Source of the DNA: Clostridia bacterium
Lineage (GTDB): Bacteria; Bacillota; Clostridia; Acetivibrionales; DSM-27016
Assembly: GCA_026414765.1 (NCBI GenBank)
Contig: JAOAIJ010000006.1
Location: 1-64,000 of the forward strand
Length of the DNA stretch: 64,000 bases
Reading direction: 5' to 3'
The position numbers and the translations under genes are program-made. Numbering within the stretch: position 1 is the first letter of the stretch; each line of letters starts with the position of its first letter. Below are positions 26,812 through 35,692 of the stretch, in pieces. Under the pieces are notes generated by a model, which saw only the letters and a program-made list of their open reading frames with translations, was not told where the DNA came from and did no database searches.

Positions 26812-28540
26812 TTAAGAAGCTCCCCTTAAGGAATAATAGCGTTGATTCAGCAATACCGCCGTTTCAACGATCAACTTCTTTGCTATATCATCAACATGGC
26901 GGTTTCTCCAGTTTTCCAGTTCTGTCCCCTTGATCCAGTGATTAAATGCACCAAGTGCCGGGCTACAGGGAATCTTGTAGTTCACCTTATCGCTTTCTTT
27001 TCCGCTTAAAGCCAGTTTAGTGCAGTAGTCGAAATACCATTTGAATACTAAAGACATTTTATGCTTTGGATTTGATTCCGCTCTTTCAATTTCACGCTCT
27101 GACAGATTAAGTTTTATTTCATCAAATACCTTTTCAAAGCTTCGCTTGAAGTACTTTTCCTGAATGTGTTTTCTGGTTTTTTCATCTATTTCATCAAGTG
27201 AATTGTATTGGCAGTAAAGTGTATATAATTTGTTTGCCCTGGCGGGGAAAAATACTCCCCTTTTTGCCACCTGTATTTTTGCTCCCATCTCAAACAGGTA
27301 TTCTGATGGAACGTATTCCGTATCACATACATTCATTTTCTGCAATAAATCCTTTACTGCATCGCTTGTGGAAGCTTCTGCAGTGCACTGATTGATCGAG
27401 CCGGTCAGGATAAAGTCGGCACCCAGCATGAAAGCCGCAGCCGCTGCCTCAGGACTTCCTATGCCCCCGGAGCACCCTACACTGATTTTATTGCGATATC
27501 TAAATTTCTCCATTATTTCATCACGCGATTTTGCCATGACCGGCATCAGTGCACATGCCGCCCCTCTTTCCGCATGCCCTGCAGAATCCGCTTCTACGCA
27601 AATATCATCAACCACTGGAACTTCTTTTAGCAAACCTGCTTCCTCAGCGGTTATCTTGTTTTCAGAAAAAAGCTTATTAATTATCCTTTCTGGAGCAGGA
27701 CTTAAGAGTACTTCCGCAACTTCCGGACGGGATACTTTTGCAATAATTCTGTTTGTGCATATTATCTTTCCAGCTTTATCTCTTTTCAAACCTTTTGCAT
27801 GATACTTGACCAGAGAAGGGGTAACAGTAAGAAATGCCGAGGCCTCTATAACTCTCACATTTAGTGCAAGGCAGAGATCTACCACTCTTTCCTCCCTTTC
27901 CGGTTCAGAGGGGTTATATGGTAAATTCAGCCCATAGGCCTGCCCTTCAGCAAGCTGTTTTTGAATAAATCTGACCGCCTCCTCTATCTTCAAAAGTTCT
28001 AATCCGCCTGTCCCAAGAAAGCCCATCATACCAGCCTTCCCCATCTTAACCACCATTTCCCCGGAGGAAACCCCTCCAAACATACCACCGGCTAAGTATC
28101 CATACTTAAGGTTATATGCCTTTTTAAACTCTGAACTTCCTAGTGATTGGGGTACTATTTCCACAAGTGATTCTACATTATCTTTTATTTGTTCAACACG
28201 GGTCTCCTTCTCCTTAAGATCTGCCGTGCAAGATGCCTCTTTCATTGCATCTTCAATCTGCAGGCTTTTTCTGCTTTCCCTTTCACTGCCCTTTGAATTT
28301 GCAGTTTTTAGAACTTTTACTTCTTTCAGACCGTTTTCAGCTTCCGGCCTTTCTGCAATATTTTCAGTAATACTTTTTTCTATCACCAGTGGAACTGCTT
28401 CATCTCGTATCTTTTTGATTAGCCCCGTTAAAACGGTACCTGTACCGATTTCTACAAATTCCGTTTCTCCAAGACCCATTAAATATCTGATGCTTTCCGT
28501 CCATTTGACAGGCTGAGTAATCTGTTTGACAAGATTTATT
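26812..28540 (-). CDS. PfaD-type trans-enoyl reductase with AT C-terminal tail (3' part of a frameshifted AT-ER gene)
   Basis: An FMN-dependent enoyl reductase of the PfaD family ([50 protein letters not shown]), which acts in trans on enoyl-ACP intermediates. The only ATG (28479, MGLGETEF) has no ribosome-binding site, and the residues around it are the end of a FabD-like acyltransferase. Reading the same frame upstream to 28540 gives [19 protein letters not shown], exactly the part missing from the AT ORF. A linker of about 100 charged residues then leads to the reductase core. The intact gene would encode an AT-ER fusion of about 810 aa like PksE of the bacillaene pathway. One base must be gained or lost near the A-run at 28539-28541 to join the frames. 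Confidence 0.85.
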
Positions 28541-29243
28541 TAATATTGTTCTGTTTGTAAGGTCTGGCCTCAACATTGGAAATTACAGTCATATCCGGCT
28601 CCTTAAATTTAAGGCTTTCAATAAAGACTCCAAATTCCTTCCCTGCTTCCTCCATATATCGTGAATGGAAGGCACCGCTGGTTTTCAGCACTGTAACCAT
28701 TTTTACACCAGGGGTTTTTTCGAATACTTCCTTTGCTGTCTTGATATCATTTTTAGGACCTGAAATCACAATCTGCGACGGGGTATTCAAATTTGCTATG
28801 TCAATACTCTGCAGCCCTTCACGTTTTAAAACCTCTGCTATCTGCTCCTCGCTCAATCCGATTACAGCCGCCATACCTCCCCCACTTGCATGGCTCATCA
28901 GTTCGCCTCTCTTCTTAACCAACTTTAATCCCGTTACAAAATCGAAAGCTCCCGCTGCAAAAAGCGCATTATATTCCCCTAAACTGTGTCCGGCTACAAA
29001 TTCCGGACTCTTTCCTATAGCAGTTATTTTCTTAAGATAGCTTAATGCGTTTACAATGTACATGGCAGGCTGGGTATATTGTGTTTGTGCCAGATTTGAA
29101 CCTGGGTTTTCCAAGCATAGTTCCTTGATCGAATATCCTAGAACCTCATCTGCCTGTGCTGTCAAATCCTCAAACTCGTCAAAGAGTTTTCCTCCCATTC
29201 CTTTTACTTGAGCGCCTTGCCCGGGAAAAACAAATGTAGACAT
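28536..29243 (-). CDS. Discrete malonyl-CoA:ACP acyltransferase (5' part of a frameshifted AT-ER gene)
   Basis: FabD-like trans-acting AT that would load malonyl units onto all ACPs of the AT-less PKSs. Motifs: [10 protein letters not shown] at the N-terminus, active-site Ser in GHSLGE, catalytic His in GAFHSRYM. The ORF is only 235 aa, whereas FabD-type enzymes are about 300; it stops at TAA 28536 just after [11 protein letters not shown]. The missing C-terminal segment continues in the neighbouring frame and runs into the enoyl reductase. If the frameshift is real the AT would lack its C-terminal helices. ATG at 29243 follows GAGAGGAT. It is the most upstream PKS-cluster gene in this operon within the window. 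Confidence 0.9.
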   Translation of the reverse strand: MSTFVFPGQGAQVKGMGGKLFDEFEDLTAQADEVLGYSIKELCLENPGSNLAQTQYTQPAMYIVNALSYLKKITAIGKSPEFVAGHSLGEYNALFAAGAFDFVTGLKLVKKRGELMSHASGGGMAAVIGLSEEQIAEVLKREGLQSIDIANLNTPSQIVISGPKNDIKTAKEVFEKTPGVKMVTVLKTSGAFHSRYMEEAGKEFGVFIESLKFKEPDMTVISNVEARPYKQNNIK

Positions 29244-30036
29244 ATTTATCCCATCCTCTCAAAACCGAAGTTTTTTCCCACCATATTTTTTTGTGCTTTT
29301 GAAAAATTAATCTCAGATACCACCCTATTCGGGCCCGTTTTATCAAGTGAAGAACACTGAGTACATAAAAACAAACTTGTTTTACATAAGACTTGTAAGT
29401 TTTTATCTTTTGAAATGATTATCAGCTTTCTAAAAACAAATTCTTTTTGTTGGTTTCCGGGTAACATAATTTGCCCAGGCAGCCTGTCCGGTATTCAGGA
29501 ATGAAAATTTCCAGGCCAACTTATTAATCTAATTAAGCTGTTTATCTTTATCAAAAGAATATTTATCCCGGAGTTTTTGTTGTATAATAAAAGACTCACC
29601 TTTACAGTAGTAAATACAATTAGGGCAAGCCGTTTTCTTTAAAACGAAAATTCATGTACACATAGGCATATGTATCAGGTTATTAACTTAAAAGCTCATC
29701 ATACATTCCAAAAAAACCTTTATTCCCCCAACAGTACTTTTAAATATTATCTGAACTTAACCTTTCATTTAATCCCAATAATTTCCAAATCAGGATATTT
29801 TTATGGTATTATTTTATTTCATATATCTAAATTTGTCAATACTTAAATAAAGTTGTTTTATTGTTGTAATAATGTATATAGTTACCATTTACATTCATGA
29901 GTTTCTTCGCAAAATTCATTGAGCAATAAGAAGTGCACAAATAGTATGTTGCTCCTAAATAACAGTTTCTAATATTTAGCAAAATTAACTACCAATACAA
30001 AATGGTCTATATGCTTTGCAAGGATTGAAATATTAT
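29244..30036. other. Non-coding gap upstream of the PKS operon
   Basis: About 790 bp of A+T-rich sequence with no convincing gene. The short minus-strand ORF at 29246-29467 has no family resemblance and no good start. The PKS operon promoter presumably lies here, but I could not settle on a -35/-10 pair. Confidence 0.5.
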
Positions 30037-30476
30037 ATGCGAAAAAGAGTTCATTTGGATACATATTTATTTGCTATATTCAGTTTTGCTTCTTTTATGG
30101 CATTACTTGCCATTCTATATTTTTCATATAAAAAAAGTCGTTAAACGAAGGGCGTAATAGCCTAGATGAGGACAACAATCTGAAGGAACGGCTTATCGAA
30201 ACTGATGAAGGCGAGACCAAAATAAAAGATATGATGGTTTTTGTTAATAACGGACAGGAGATGAGCAACGAACAGATTGCCGCAACCAAGAATCCATGGA
30301 CACTACCCAGTATCAGCAAAGCAGCTTGTAAGTATCATAATTTGAAATTCCGGAAAATCAATTTATTTTATTGCAAAATCGCAAACCCAATACCCTTTAT
30401 TTGCAAGCTTCATCTGTATAGTGTAATGTTCATGCATCTCGGAAATATCGTTGACTTATCCTTTTTAGCCAGTTAA
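30037..30476 (+). pseudogene. Frameshifted small membrane-protein gene (unrecognised)
   Basis: ATG at 30037 opens a 35-codon ORF with one clear membrane span (YLFAIFSFASFMALLAILYF) ending in SYKKSR and TAA at 30142-30144. The stop follows a run of seven A (30130-30136). A -1 shift there continues in an open frame to 30476 with a hydrophilic, charged stretch (NSLDEDNNLKERLIETDEGE) followed by degenerate-looking sequence. It may be a decayed anchored protein, a homopolymer error, or chance. No family recognised; the AAGGA ribosome site is weak. Confidence 0.3.
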
Positions 30477-30676
30477 TCCTGAAAATATTGTGATGCCTGT
30501 GAAACACGGTTAATCATGAAGTCAAACATCAGGTAATAGGATTTGCCAAGCTCAGAAACATCCTCCCAGTTACCGAATTCTTCAGATACAATATCATACC
30601 TGGTGGGAGCAAATCCTCTGTCGGCAGACGAGGTGAAGAAAGGAAGAATATGCATTCCTTCGAATTCATACCGTTT
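30473..30676 (-). pseudogene. Remnant of a sucrose phosphorylase (GH13) gene
   Basis: The minus-strand frame encodes a stretch that matches the conserved N-terminal region of GH13 sucrose/glucosylglycerate phosphorylases: GMHILPFFTSSADRGFAPTRYD, then EFGNWEDV, then YYLMFDFMIN and SQYFQD. Typical proteins of this family have about 480-560 residues; here about 67 remain, bounded by a TGA upstream and TAA at 30473. The usual NH of FMxNHxS is NR, a further sign of decay. It lies just downstream of, and on the same strand as, the fructokinase gene, consistent with a former sucrose-use operon. Confidence 0.7.
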
Positions 30677-30754
30677 CCCTCTTCATAATTAGTGCTAATA
30701 TTGTTTGATAATTGCGTATATGCAATATTAAGTAAACTTATAAAATTTAGTACA

Positions 30755-31726
30755 CTAGTAGACAAGCAAAGGAGTGTTTTTCATACATCTTTCTACCTCC
30801 TCCAGCAAAGGCATGGAAGGAATTGCTCCAAACCCTGATGCACAAATTGCACCAACGGCATTTGAAAATAGTACGATCTTCCTGAAAGCTTCAAAAGGGA
30901 TTTCCTCAAGGGCATATCCGGAACTGCTGATACGATAAAGCAGCCCGCCCAGGAAGGCATCACCTGCCCCGGTGGTGTCCACAACTTTCGTATCATACGT
31001 ACTTACATATCCGTTCCCATGTTTATACTTGAAGAAGCAGCCTTTTTCTCCAAGAGTGACTACTATTATCTTAGCACCTGCCTCAGCCAGAAGCTCAGTT
31101 CCATGCGATAGATCAGTTTTTCCCGTAAGGAACTCCAGCTCGCACTCCGACAACTTCAGTATATCTGCATATGAAAGTACACTCAGTATACATTCCTTTG
31201 CCGTATTCTCATTTTTCCACAGAGCCAGCCTCAGGTTTGGATCGTATGATATAAGCTTTCCTCTTTCTTTGGCGTAATCCAACGCCCTTATTGTTGCACT
31301 TCTTGAGGGTTCATCCGTCATAGAAAGTGAACCTATATGAAAAATTTTTGAATTATCAATCAATTCCAGATTTAGGTCTTCAGGTGCCAACATAATATCA
31401 GCGCCGGGTTTTCTATAAAAACTGAAGCTCCTGTCACCGTTTTCACTTAAATGAACAAAGGCAAGCGTTGTATTAACTTCTTTTGAAAAAACAAGTCCGC
31501 TTGTGTCAACCTTATTGTCCTCAAGTACCTGTTTCAAATAGAATCCGAACTGGTCAGCTCCAACCTTTCCAATAAACGTACTGCTTCCGCCAAGTTTAGC
31601 ACAAGCTGCAAGCACATTTGCAGGCGCTCCGCCAGGATTTTTTTCAAAAATATCTCTACCATTAGCCGAACATCCGGCAGGCGTAAAATCAATCAAAAGT
31701 TCTCCAAGTGCACAAATATCATACAT
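30755..31726 (-). CDS. PfkB-family fructokinase
   Basis: A 323-residue ribokinase-fold sugar kinase. N-terminal ALGELLIDF, the GGAPANVL sugar-binding motif, and the C-terminal DTTGAGDAFLGGLLY with its catalytic Asp are all present. ATP-dependent phosphorylation of fructose is the likely activity; other ketohexoses cannot be excluded. Start set at ATG 31726 (MYDICALGE): the earlier in-frame ATG at 31741 overlaps the GGAGG site that serves the chosen start. Its downstream partner appears to be the sucrose-phosphorylase remnant, so the enzyme may now act on fructose from another source. Confidence 0.9.
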   Translation of the reverse strand: MYDICALGELLIDFTPAGCSANGRDIFEKNPGGAPANVLAACAKLGGSSTFIGKVGADQFGFYLKQVLEDNKVDTSGLVFSKEVNTTLAFVHLSENGDRSFSFYRKPGADIMLAPEDLNLELIDNSKIFHIGSLSMTDEPSRSATIRALDYAKERGKLISYDPNLRLALWKNENTAKECILSVLSYADILKLSECELEFLTGKTDLSHGTELLAEAGAKIIVVTLGEKGCFFKYKHGNGYVSTYDTKVVDTTGAGDAFLGGLLYRISSSGYALEEIPFEAFRKIVLFSNAVGAICASGFGAIPSMPLLEEVERCMKNTPLLVY

Positions 31727-31803
31727 TATTACTTCCTCCAAACCAAAAATTTCAAAAGGTTCCTTTCTAGTTTCTTAAGATTCTTCAACCTGATGTACAG
31801 ATT

Positions 31804-32157
31804 TCACTTGAAAAATGTCAGAAGCACAGGGACGGTTTTTGCGCTTCCTATGTTTAATAAAATATTAGGAGAAATCCCAATAATTCTTGCCAATTTTCTC
31901 TGTTGCAACCCCTCTATTCTCTTTATCCTCAAAATTACCTCATCCCTTTGCGCTTTGAGCAAGCTCTTAATATCTGTAATCTTATAATTCCCAATTGTTC
32001 TATCTATCTCAATCCTAGCCTCTTCATCAGTCAATTGCCTTCTGGCTGCATCGTCAAGACATCTGTCATCATTATCTGCTTCGTTATATTCCATAAATCT
32101 TTTTACAGCTGTATCATTATCTTCCGCAAACATACCAAGGATAAACCCCCTATCCAA
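31804..32157 (-). pseudogene. C-terminal remnant of a RAYT/IS200-like (Y1) transposase
   Basis: The 117-aa frame matches the tail of clostridial REP-associated tyrosine transposases: GFILGMFAEDNDTAVKRFMEY, DDRCLD, then the helix-turn-helix IEGLQQRKLARIIGIS. The catalytic N-terminal half (HUH motif and Tyr) is absent, and the upstream sequence is in a different frame. It is therefore a dead fragment. It borders the structured element at 32240-32667, which may or may not be related. Confidence 0.6.
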
Positions 32158-32239
32158 AAGCCCTGGAGGAAAGCTTGATTTTCCATAGTATCCTTGGTAT
32201 GTAATCTACAACTTCCATTTTTTACACTATCATGCCATG

Positions 32240-32275
32240 AAAACAAGAGGGAAACTAACCCTTGTTTCCCTCTTG
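32240..32275 (-). terminator. Intrinsic terminator of the structured RNA
   Basis: A perfect 12-bp inverted repeat (32244-32255 and 32264-32275, 8-nt loop), followed on the minus strand by TTTT. Confidence 0.55.
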
Positions 32276-32667
32276 CACTCCCTTCCTTCCCCATGAAACC
32301 TTCCGGCATCTGTATGCAGCAACTCTTGTTTTCACGCAGGCACGACTGCGATATGCTTCCTCCGTCGCACCGCGTCTTGACAGGCCATCCGGGCCTGTCA
32401 CCTGCGTTCAAACTTCGTGTCGTGCTACATCTGCCAGGGTCGGTTTCATATGGGGCACTTCAAACCCCCAAGTACGGCGCCTTCTTAAGGTGCCTATTTG
32501 AAGCCTGTCTTGGAATATGTTGTTTGTTACGCAGCTTGAAAGCAAGTAATTAAGCTTACATATTCCGGCGGGCTTCAAGGGCACAGCAAGGAAGAAGTGG
32601 GTTCCGGGAGAGAAAACTTCGCAGATGGTTTCATCTCCCGGATGTGAAATCTATAAACACTTGTTAG
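32240..32667 (-). ncRNA. Candidate large structured noncoding RNA (unidentified)
   Basis: A G+C-richer island of about 430 bp in A+T-rich flanks, packed with long perfect inverted repeats. In order on the minus strand: CCGGGAGA/TCTCCCGG (32604-32611 with 32634-32641); GAAGCC..GGAATATG pairing with CATATTCC..GGCTTC (32500-32519 with 32559-32576); a nested rod with an outer 12-bp helix (32442-32455 with 32289-32300), GGCA/TGCC near 32305 and 32433, ACGCAGG/CCTGCGT (32334-32340 with 32401-32407) and GACAGGCC/GGCCTGTC (32379-32399). A 12-bp terminator hairpin ends it. A promoter with perfect TATAAT precedes it. The 102-aa ORF across it looks accidental. I could not match it to tmRNA, RNase P, SRP, 6S or a riboswitch. 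Palindromes recognised by the neighbouring RAYT are an alternative. Confidence 0.6.
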
Positions 32668-32673
32668 GGCTCT

Positions 32674-32702
32674 ATTATATATCTTGACACTACTTCCGGC
32701 AA
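32674..32702 (-). promoter_or_regulatory. Sigma-A-type promoter for the structured RNA
   Basis: On the minus strand TTGCCG (32697-32702), a 17-nt spacer and a perfect TATAAT (32674-32679) point into the structured element. No ORF with a ribosome site follows closely, supporting a noncoding transcript starting near 32667. Confidence 0.6.
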
Positions 32703-32796
32703 TATGATTTAAATCCAAAAATTTCAACATTATTCGTCAATATTTTTGATTTATTTGTCACTTAATGAGAATTTAATTGTTCTTTAAAAACCAAGC

Positions 32797-32836
32797 ATAA
32801 AAAAAGAGCCTACAAACGAATTTGTAAGCTCTTTAG
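32797..32836 (-). terminator. Terminator of the P-loop/Asp23 gene
   Basis: AAAGAGC-TTACAAA pairs with TTTGTA-GGCTCTTT around a short loop, followed by a run of T on the minus strand, about 20 nt after the stop of the upstream gene. Confidence 0.75.
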
Positions 32837-32856
32837 TATTCGACACAACACGCATA

Positions 32857-33693
32857 TTACGACTCTAAAACCTTTTTATGATCCACAACCAGACTCTTTG
32901 CAACAAGATTCATCGCCTTTATGTTAAGTGCGGTAAGCTTCTCTACCTCTTCACTCACCTTTTCCTGTATCTGCCTCAGTAATGGCTTGATTACGTATCC
33001 ATATATGAGAACCAGATCCATTTCTATATATATCCCATCAGGGTGGTTTTCCGCTCTGAACCGTGATATCCTGCTTACACCTTCTATATTCGATGTAACA
33101 TGCTCGATAATCTGGTAAATAGTATAATCCGATATAGTATAATTCCCCAAATAACTGAACGTAGGCCTTACTACAGACTTTTCACCTATGAGCTGATAAC
33201 TTCCCTTACCCTTTCTTTTAAAAATCTGGAGAGGATCAAGAAAATACCCTGAAAAATCTTTTTTTATTTCAAAGGTAGGCACAGGTATTACATGCTTCCC
33301 CTGTTCCTTTCTTGTAGAAATCGCCTGCTTTATTTCAAATTCACTGGCGACCTCGTAAATATACACTCTTTCGGTTATTGCCGGGAATTCCAGCCTTTTT
33401 GCTATTGTATCCACCATTCCTTCTGAAGTACCCAAGATCAGAATAGCTTCAGGCTTATACAGGCTTACTGCTCGTTTCACGTCCTCAGCATGACTGTTTT
33501 CAGTAAACAGCGCGCACTTGATGGAACCTATCCTCGTTTTTTCCTTTTTAGCAGTCTTTCCTGCAACAATACGGTTGCCCCTTATCAGCAAACCGTCATC
33601 TATAATAAACTCAATTCCTCTTTCTCTTGCAACCCATGAAGATCTGTGACTTTTCCCTGTGCCACTGGGTCCAATAAATGCTACAGTTCTCAA
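32857..33693 (-). CDS. P-loop NTPase fused to an Asp23/Gls24-like domain
   Basis: 278 residues. The N-terminus carries a Walker A motif (FIGPSGTGKSH) followed by an alpha/beta region to about residue 150; the C-terminal third (DYTIYQIIEHVTSNIEGVS through VEKLTALNIKAMNL) reads as an Asp23/Gls24 alkaline-shock domain. The function of such fusions is unknown to me; nucleotide-dependent envelope or stress adaptation is a guess. Start set at TTG 33693 because GGAGGT lies 7 nt upstream; the longer frame begins at another TTG (33717) without a site. It stands alone, with a terminator immediately downstream. Confidence 0.75.
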   Translation of the reverse strand: MRTVAFIGPSGTGKSHRSSWVARERGIEFIIDDGLLIRGNRIVAGKTAKKEKTRIGSIKCALFTENSHAEDVKRAVSLYKPEAILILGTSEGMVDTIAKRLEFPAITERVYIYEVASEFEIKQAISTRKEQGKHVIPVPTFEIKKDFSGYFLDPLQIFKRKGKGSYQLIGEKSVVRPTFSYLGNYTISDYTIYQIIEHVTSNIEGVSRISRFRAENHPDGIYIEMDLVLIYGYVIKPLLRQIQEKVSEEVEKLTALNIKAMNLVAKSLVVDHKKVLES

Positions 33694-34381
33694 GCTCCGT
33701 ACCTCCGGCAAGCACAATTAGTTGTGCGGTAATGGTAGAAATGTACTACAATGCAATTAATATTTATTTTAACATACGAATCGATAATAAAAAATATACA
33801 TTATAAAAATGTATTACAGGCAGAGTATACTTTTGCCTCTAAAAATGGGAAAAAGAGAGTACACAGACTCTCTTTAATTCCCCGGACAATTCTTCATTCG
33901 TTTCTTAATTATTTTTTCATTTGCTTTTTTGTTTATTTTATCTTTAGTAAAAATATATAAATCTTTTGTACATTAAACTCAGCCTGAAACTAGCTCAAGT
34001 ATTTATCTTTAGTCAAACTTTAAAGCTTAAATATACAAAAAATTTGTTACACTGATGTAAATAGCTAAAATTAAACTACTCAATATTATGTGTTACAATT
34101 ACATTTTTTATACATTATATTGTATCACACGATATATTGTATCATTTGAATTTTTCTTGTCAATATGTATGCAAAAAATTATATGTAGGAAAATAGTACT
34201 ATTTTGTAATTCTTTCAGGTATTTTGGTAAATTGTGTATGACATTGCTAACTGTTATTGCTTTTCGAGATGTGGTCTCATAAAGCATTTTCTGATATTAT
34301 ACTTACAAATAAAAAAGTAGGTAAGCTTCTATCTCAGCCCCTACTTTATGAATTATAAAAACAAAGCTTTCCACTATAAAT
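33694..34381. other. Non-coding A+T-rich gap with an isolated hairpin
   Basis: No gene supported. A hairpin AAAGAGAGT/ACTCTCTTT at 33852-33875 is followed by T-rich sequence on the minus strand and looks like a terminator, although no ORF lies directly upstream of it. A small untranslated transcript between about 34300 and 33850 is possible but unproven. Confidence 0.35.
34311..34350 (-). terminator. Terminator of the ytxC-like gene
   Basis: AAAGTAGG and CCTACTTT arms separated by a loop of about 20 nt, followed by T6 on the minus strand, 30-70 nt after the stop. Confidence 0.6.
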
Positions 34382-35308
34382 CTACTTGCTTTTATTCTCG
34401 CTTTTAGCCATATTGATCAAACAAATCTCACAACCGGTACATACCCCTACCCTACCTGAAAAGACATTTTTTATTGTCTCCAGCAGTTCCTTGTTTTTAA
34501 ATTGCCCTGTACAATGTAATACAACTTTCCTGGGTGCGAGGGTGATAAGTGAACTTACAAGCAGGTCATCATAATTTATCTCGCCTTCTGATATCTCATT
34601 TACAAATTCCTGTATGCATTCATTTGTAATTTCCATTTTATTTTCATCCAGAAGTATATACTTGTTGTCATAACCCACTATAACGTGTATGACATTAAAT
34701 TTCGGATCCTGTATCTCAACAAAATATTTTAGCAGCCTGATAAACTCCCTATATTCTCTCTCCATCAGAAATTCATCTACTGCTTTATCAACTATTTCCT
34801 CCAGATCCTTCATATAGTCTTTTAACCTGAAATTTACAAACCCATCCAGAATGAGGCTATCTGAACTTTCAAAATAATCCACCAGTTTACGGATAATAAC
34901 ATTACGCCTTCTGATTTGAAACAAGCTGTTTAAAAAGTTCTTATCATCATTTCTGATTATCCGTAATGCAAGGTTTTGTATCTCCTTTTTTTCAACCGAG
35001 TTAAAGTAGCAATAGTTGCTGTTTATTATCCTTATAAGAAGCTTATTCTCATATTGTCTTATTATATAGTCTGCCAGTACATTTGAAACATGAATCATTA
35101 GCATATCATATGACTGGGGAGGTATGTCATTTTTTATACATTCATTAGTAATGCTGCAAATTATGGAAGTCGAACCCTCGGAATTAACTTTGTTTACTGA
35201 GTAATCTATATTATCGCTTTTCAGCTGCTGTAATTCACTAGTTAAATGATCTACTACATCATCGGCGCATTCGTTAACTCCAATGCATAGAAACCGCATC
35301 AACTTCAC
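34382..35308 (-). CDS. ytxC: Putative sporulation protein YtxC
   Basis: A 308-residue cytoplasmic protein with the size and layout of the YtxC family of endospore formers: a helical middle (LVDYFESSDSLILDGFVNFRLKDYMKDLEEIVDKAVDEFL) and a C-terminal part ending in CTGCEICL. YtxC is found in spore formers but its biochemical role is not established. The listed start is GTG 35308, which sits too close to its AGGGA site; ATG 35299 is an alternative. The C-terminal CxxCxxC-like cysteines (CTGCEIC) are a feature of some family members. Monocistronic, with its own terminator. Confidence 0.75.
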   Translation of the reverse strand: MKLMRFLCIGVNECADDVVDHLTSELQQLKSDNIDYSVNKVNSEGSTSIICSITNECIKNDIPPQSYDMLMIHVSNVLADYIIRQYENKLLIRIINSNYCYFNSVEKKEIQNLALRIIRNDDKNFLNSLFQIRRRNVIIRKLVDYFESSDSLILDGFVNFRLKDYMKDLEEIVDKAVDEFLMEREYREFIRLLKYFVEIQDPKFNVIHVIVGYDNKYILLDENKMEITNECIQEFVNEISEGEINYDDLLVSSLITLAPRKVVLHCTGQFKNKELLETIKNVFSGRVGVCTGCEICLINMAKSENKSK

Positions 35309-35692
35309 ATCCCTTCACGTGTAGTATATGTCTCCGCTATTTGTTGTATGCAGTGACGATTACATGCAATTTTTGCCATGTATTACCTGTTTTTGTGACT
35401 TTTTTCTATATATAGCTATAAAGATAAAAATCATCACTGAAGGTAAACGATTCTTTTTTTATCCATAAATTAACACATCGTATATATATTAATCTATTGT
35501 GCAGGTTTTATTGATTTTATGTATAGTATATATTTACATTTCTGTTACATTATATGTAACAAGGTTTGTTTAGTTACTTTAATAGTATTCAGTCAGAAGA
35601 AAAAAGGACCTATTAAAGTCCTTTACCTGATACATTCTATAATTAACTAACCTGGCATTCCGGCCGGCAAAGCTGATAAAAATTTATGCACT
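35309..35692. other. Non-coding gap
   Basis: About 380 bp, very A+T-rich, presumably holding the ytxC promoter. Apart from the terminator at 35604-35625, nothing recognisable. Confidence 0.5.
35604..35626 (-). terminator. Terminator of the DUF6873-like gene
   Basis: AAAGGAC/GTCCTTT stem followed by T6 on the minus strand, about 70 nt after the stop at 35693. Confidence 0.7.

Noticed and set aside
384-29243. A beta-branching (HMG-synthase) cassette in the PKS cluster
   Set aside because: KS-B2 resembles divergent clades, but no HMG-CoA-synthase-like, enoyl-CoA hydratase or decarboxylating KS gene is present in the window, so beta-branching is not claimed.
29246-29467. 73-codon minus-strand ORF upstream of the AT gene
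   Set aside because: No recognised similarity and no convincing start signal; most likely leader or promoter sequence.
32103-32411. 102-codon minus-strand ORF across the structured element
   Set aside because: It has no ribosome site and spans helices that explain the base composition better; it also runs into the RAYT remnant in the wrong frame.
32194-32553. 119-codon plus-strand ORF across the structured element
   Set aside because: Composition reflects the hairpins; no start signal and no family resemblance.
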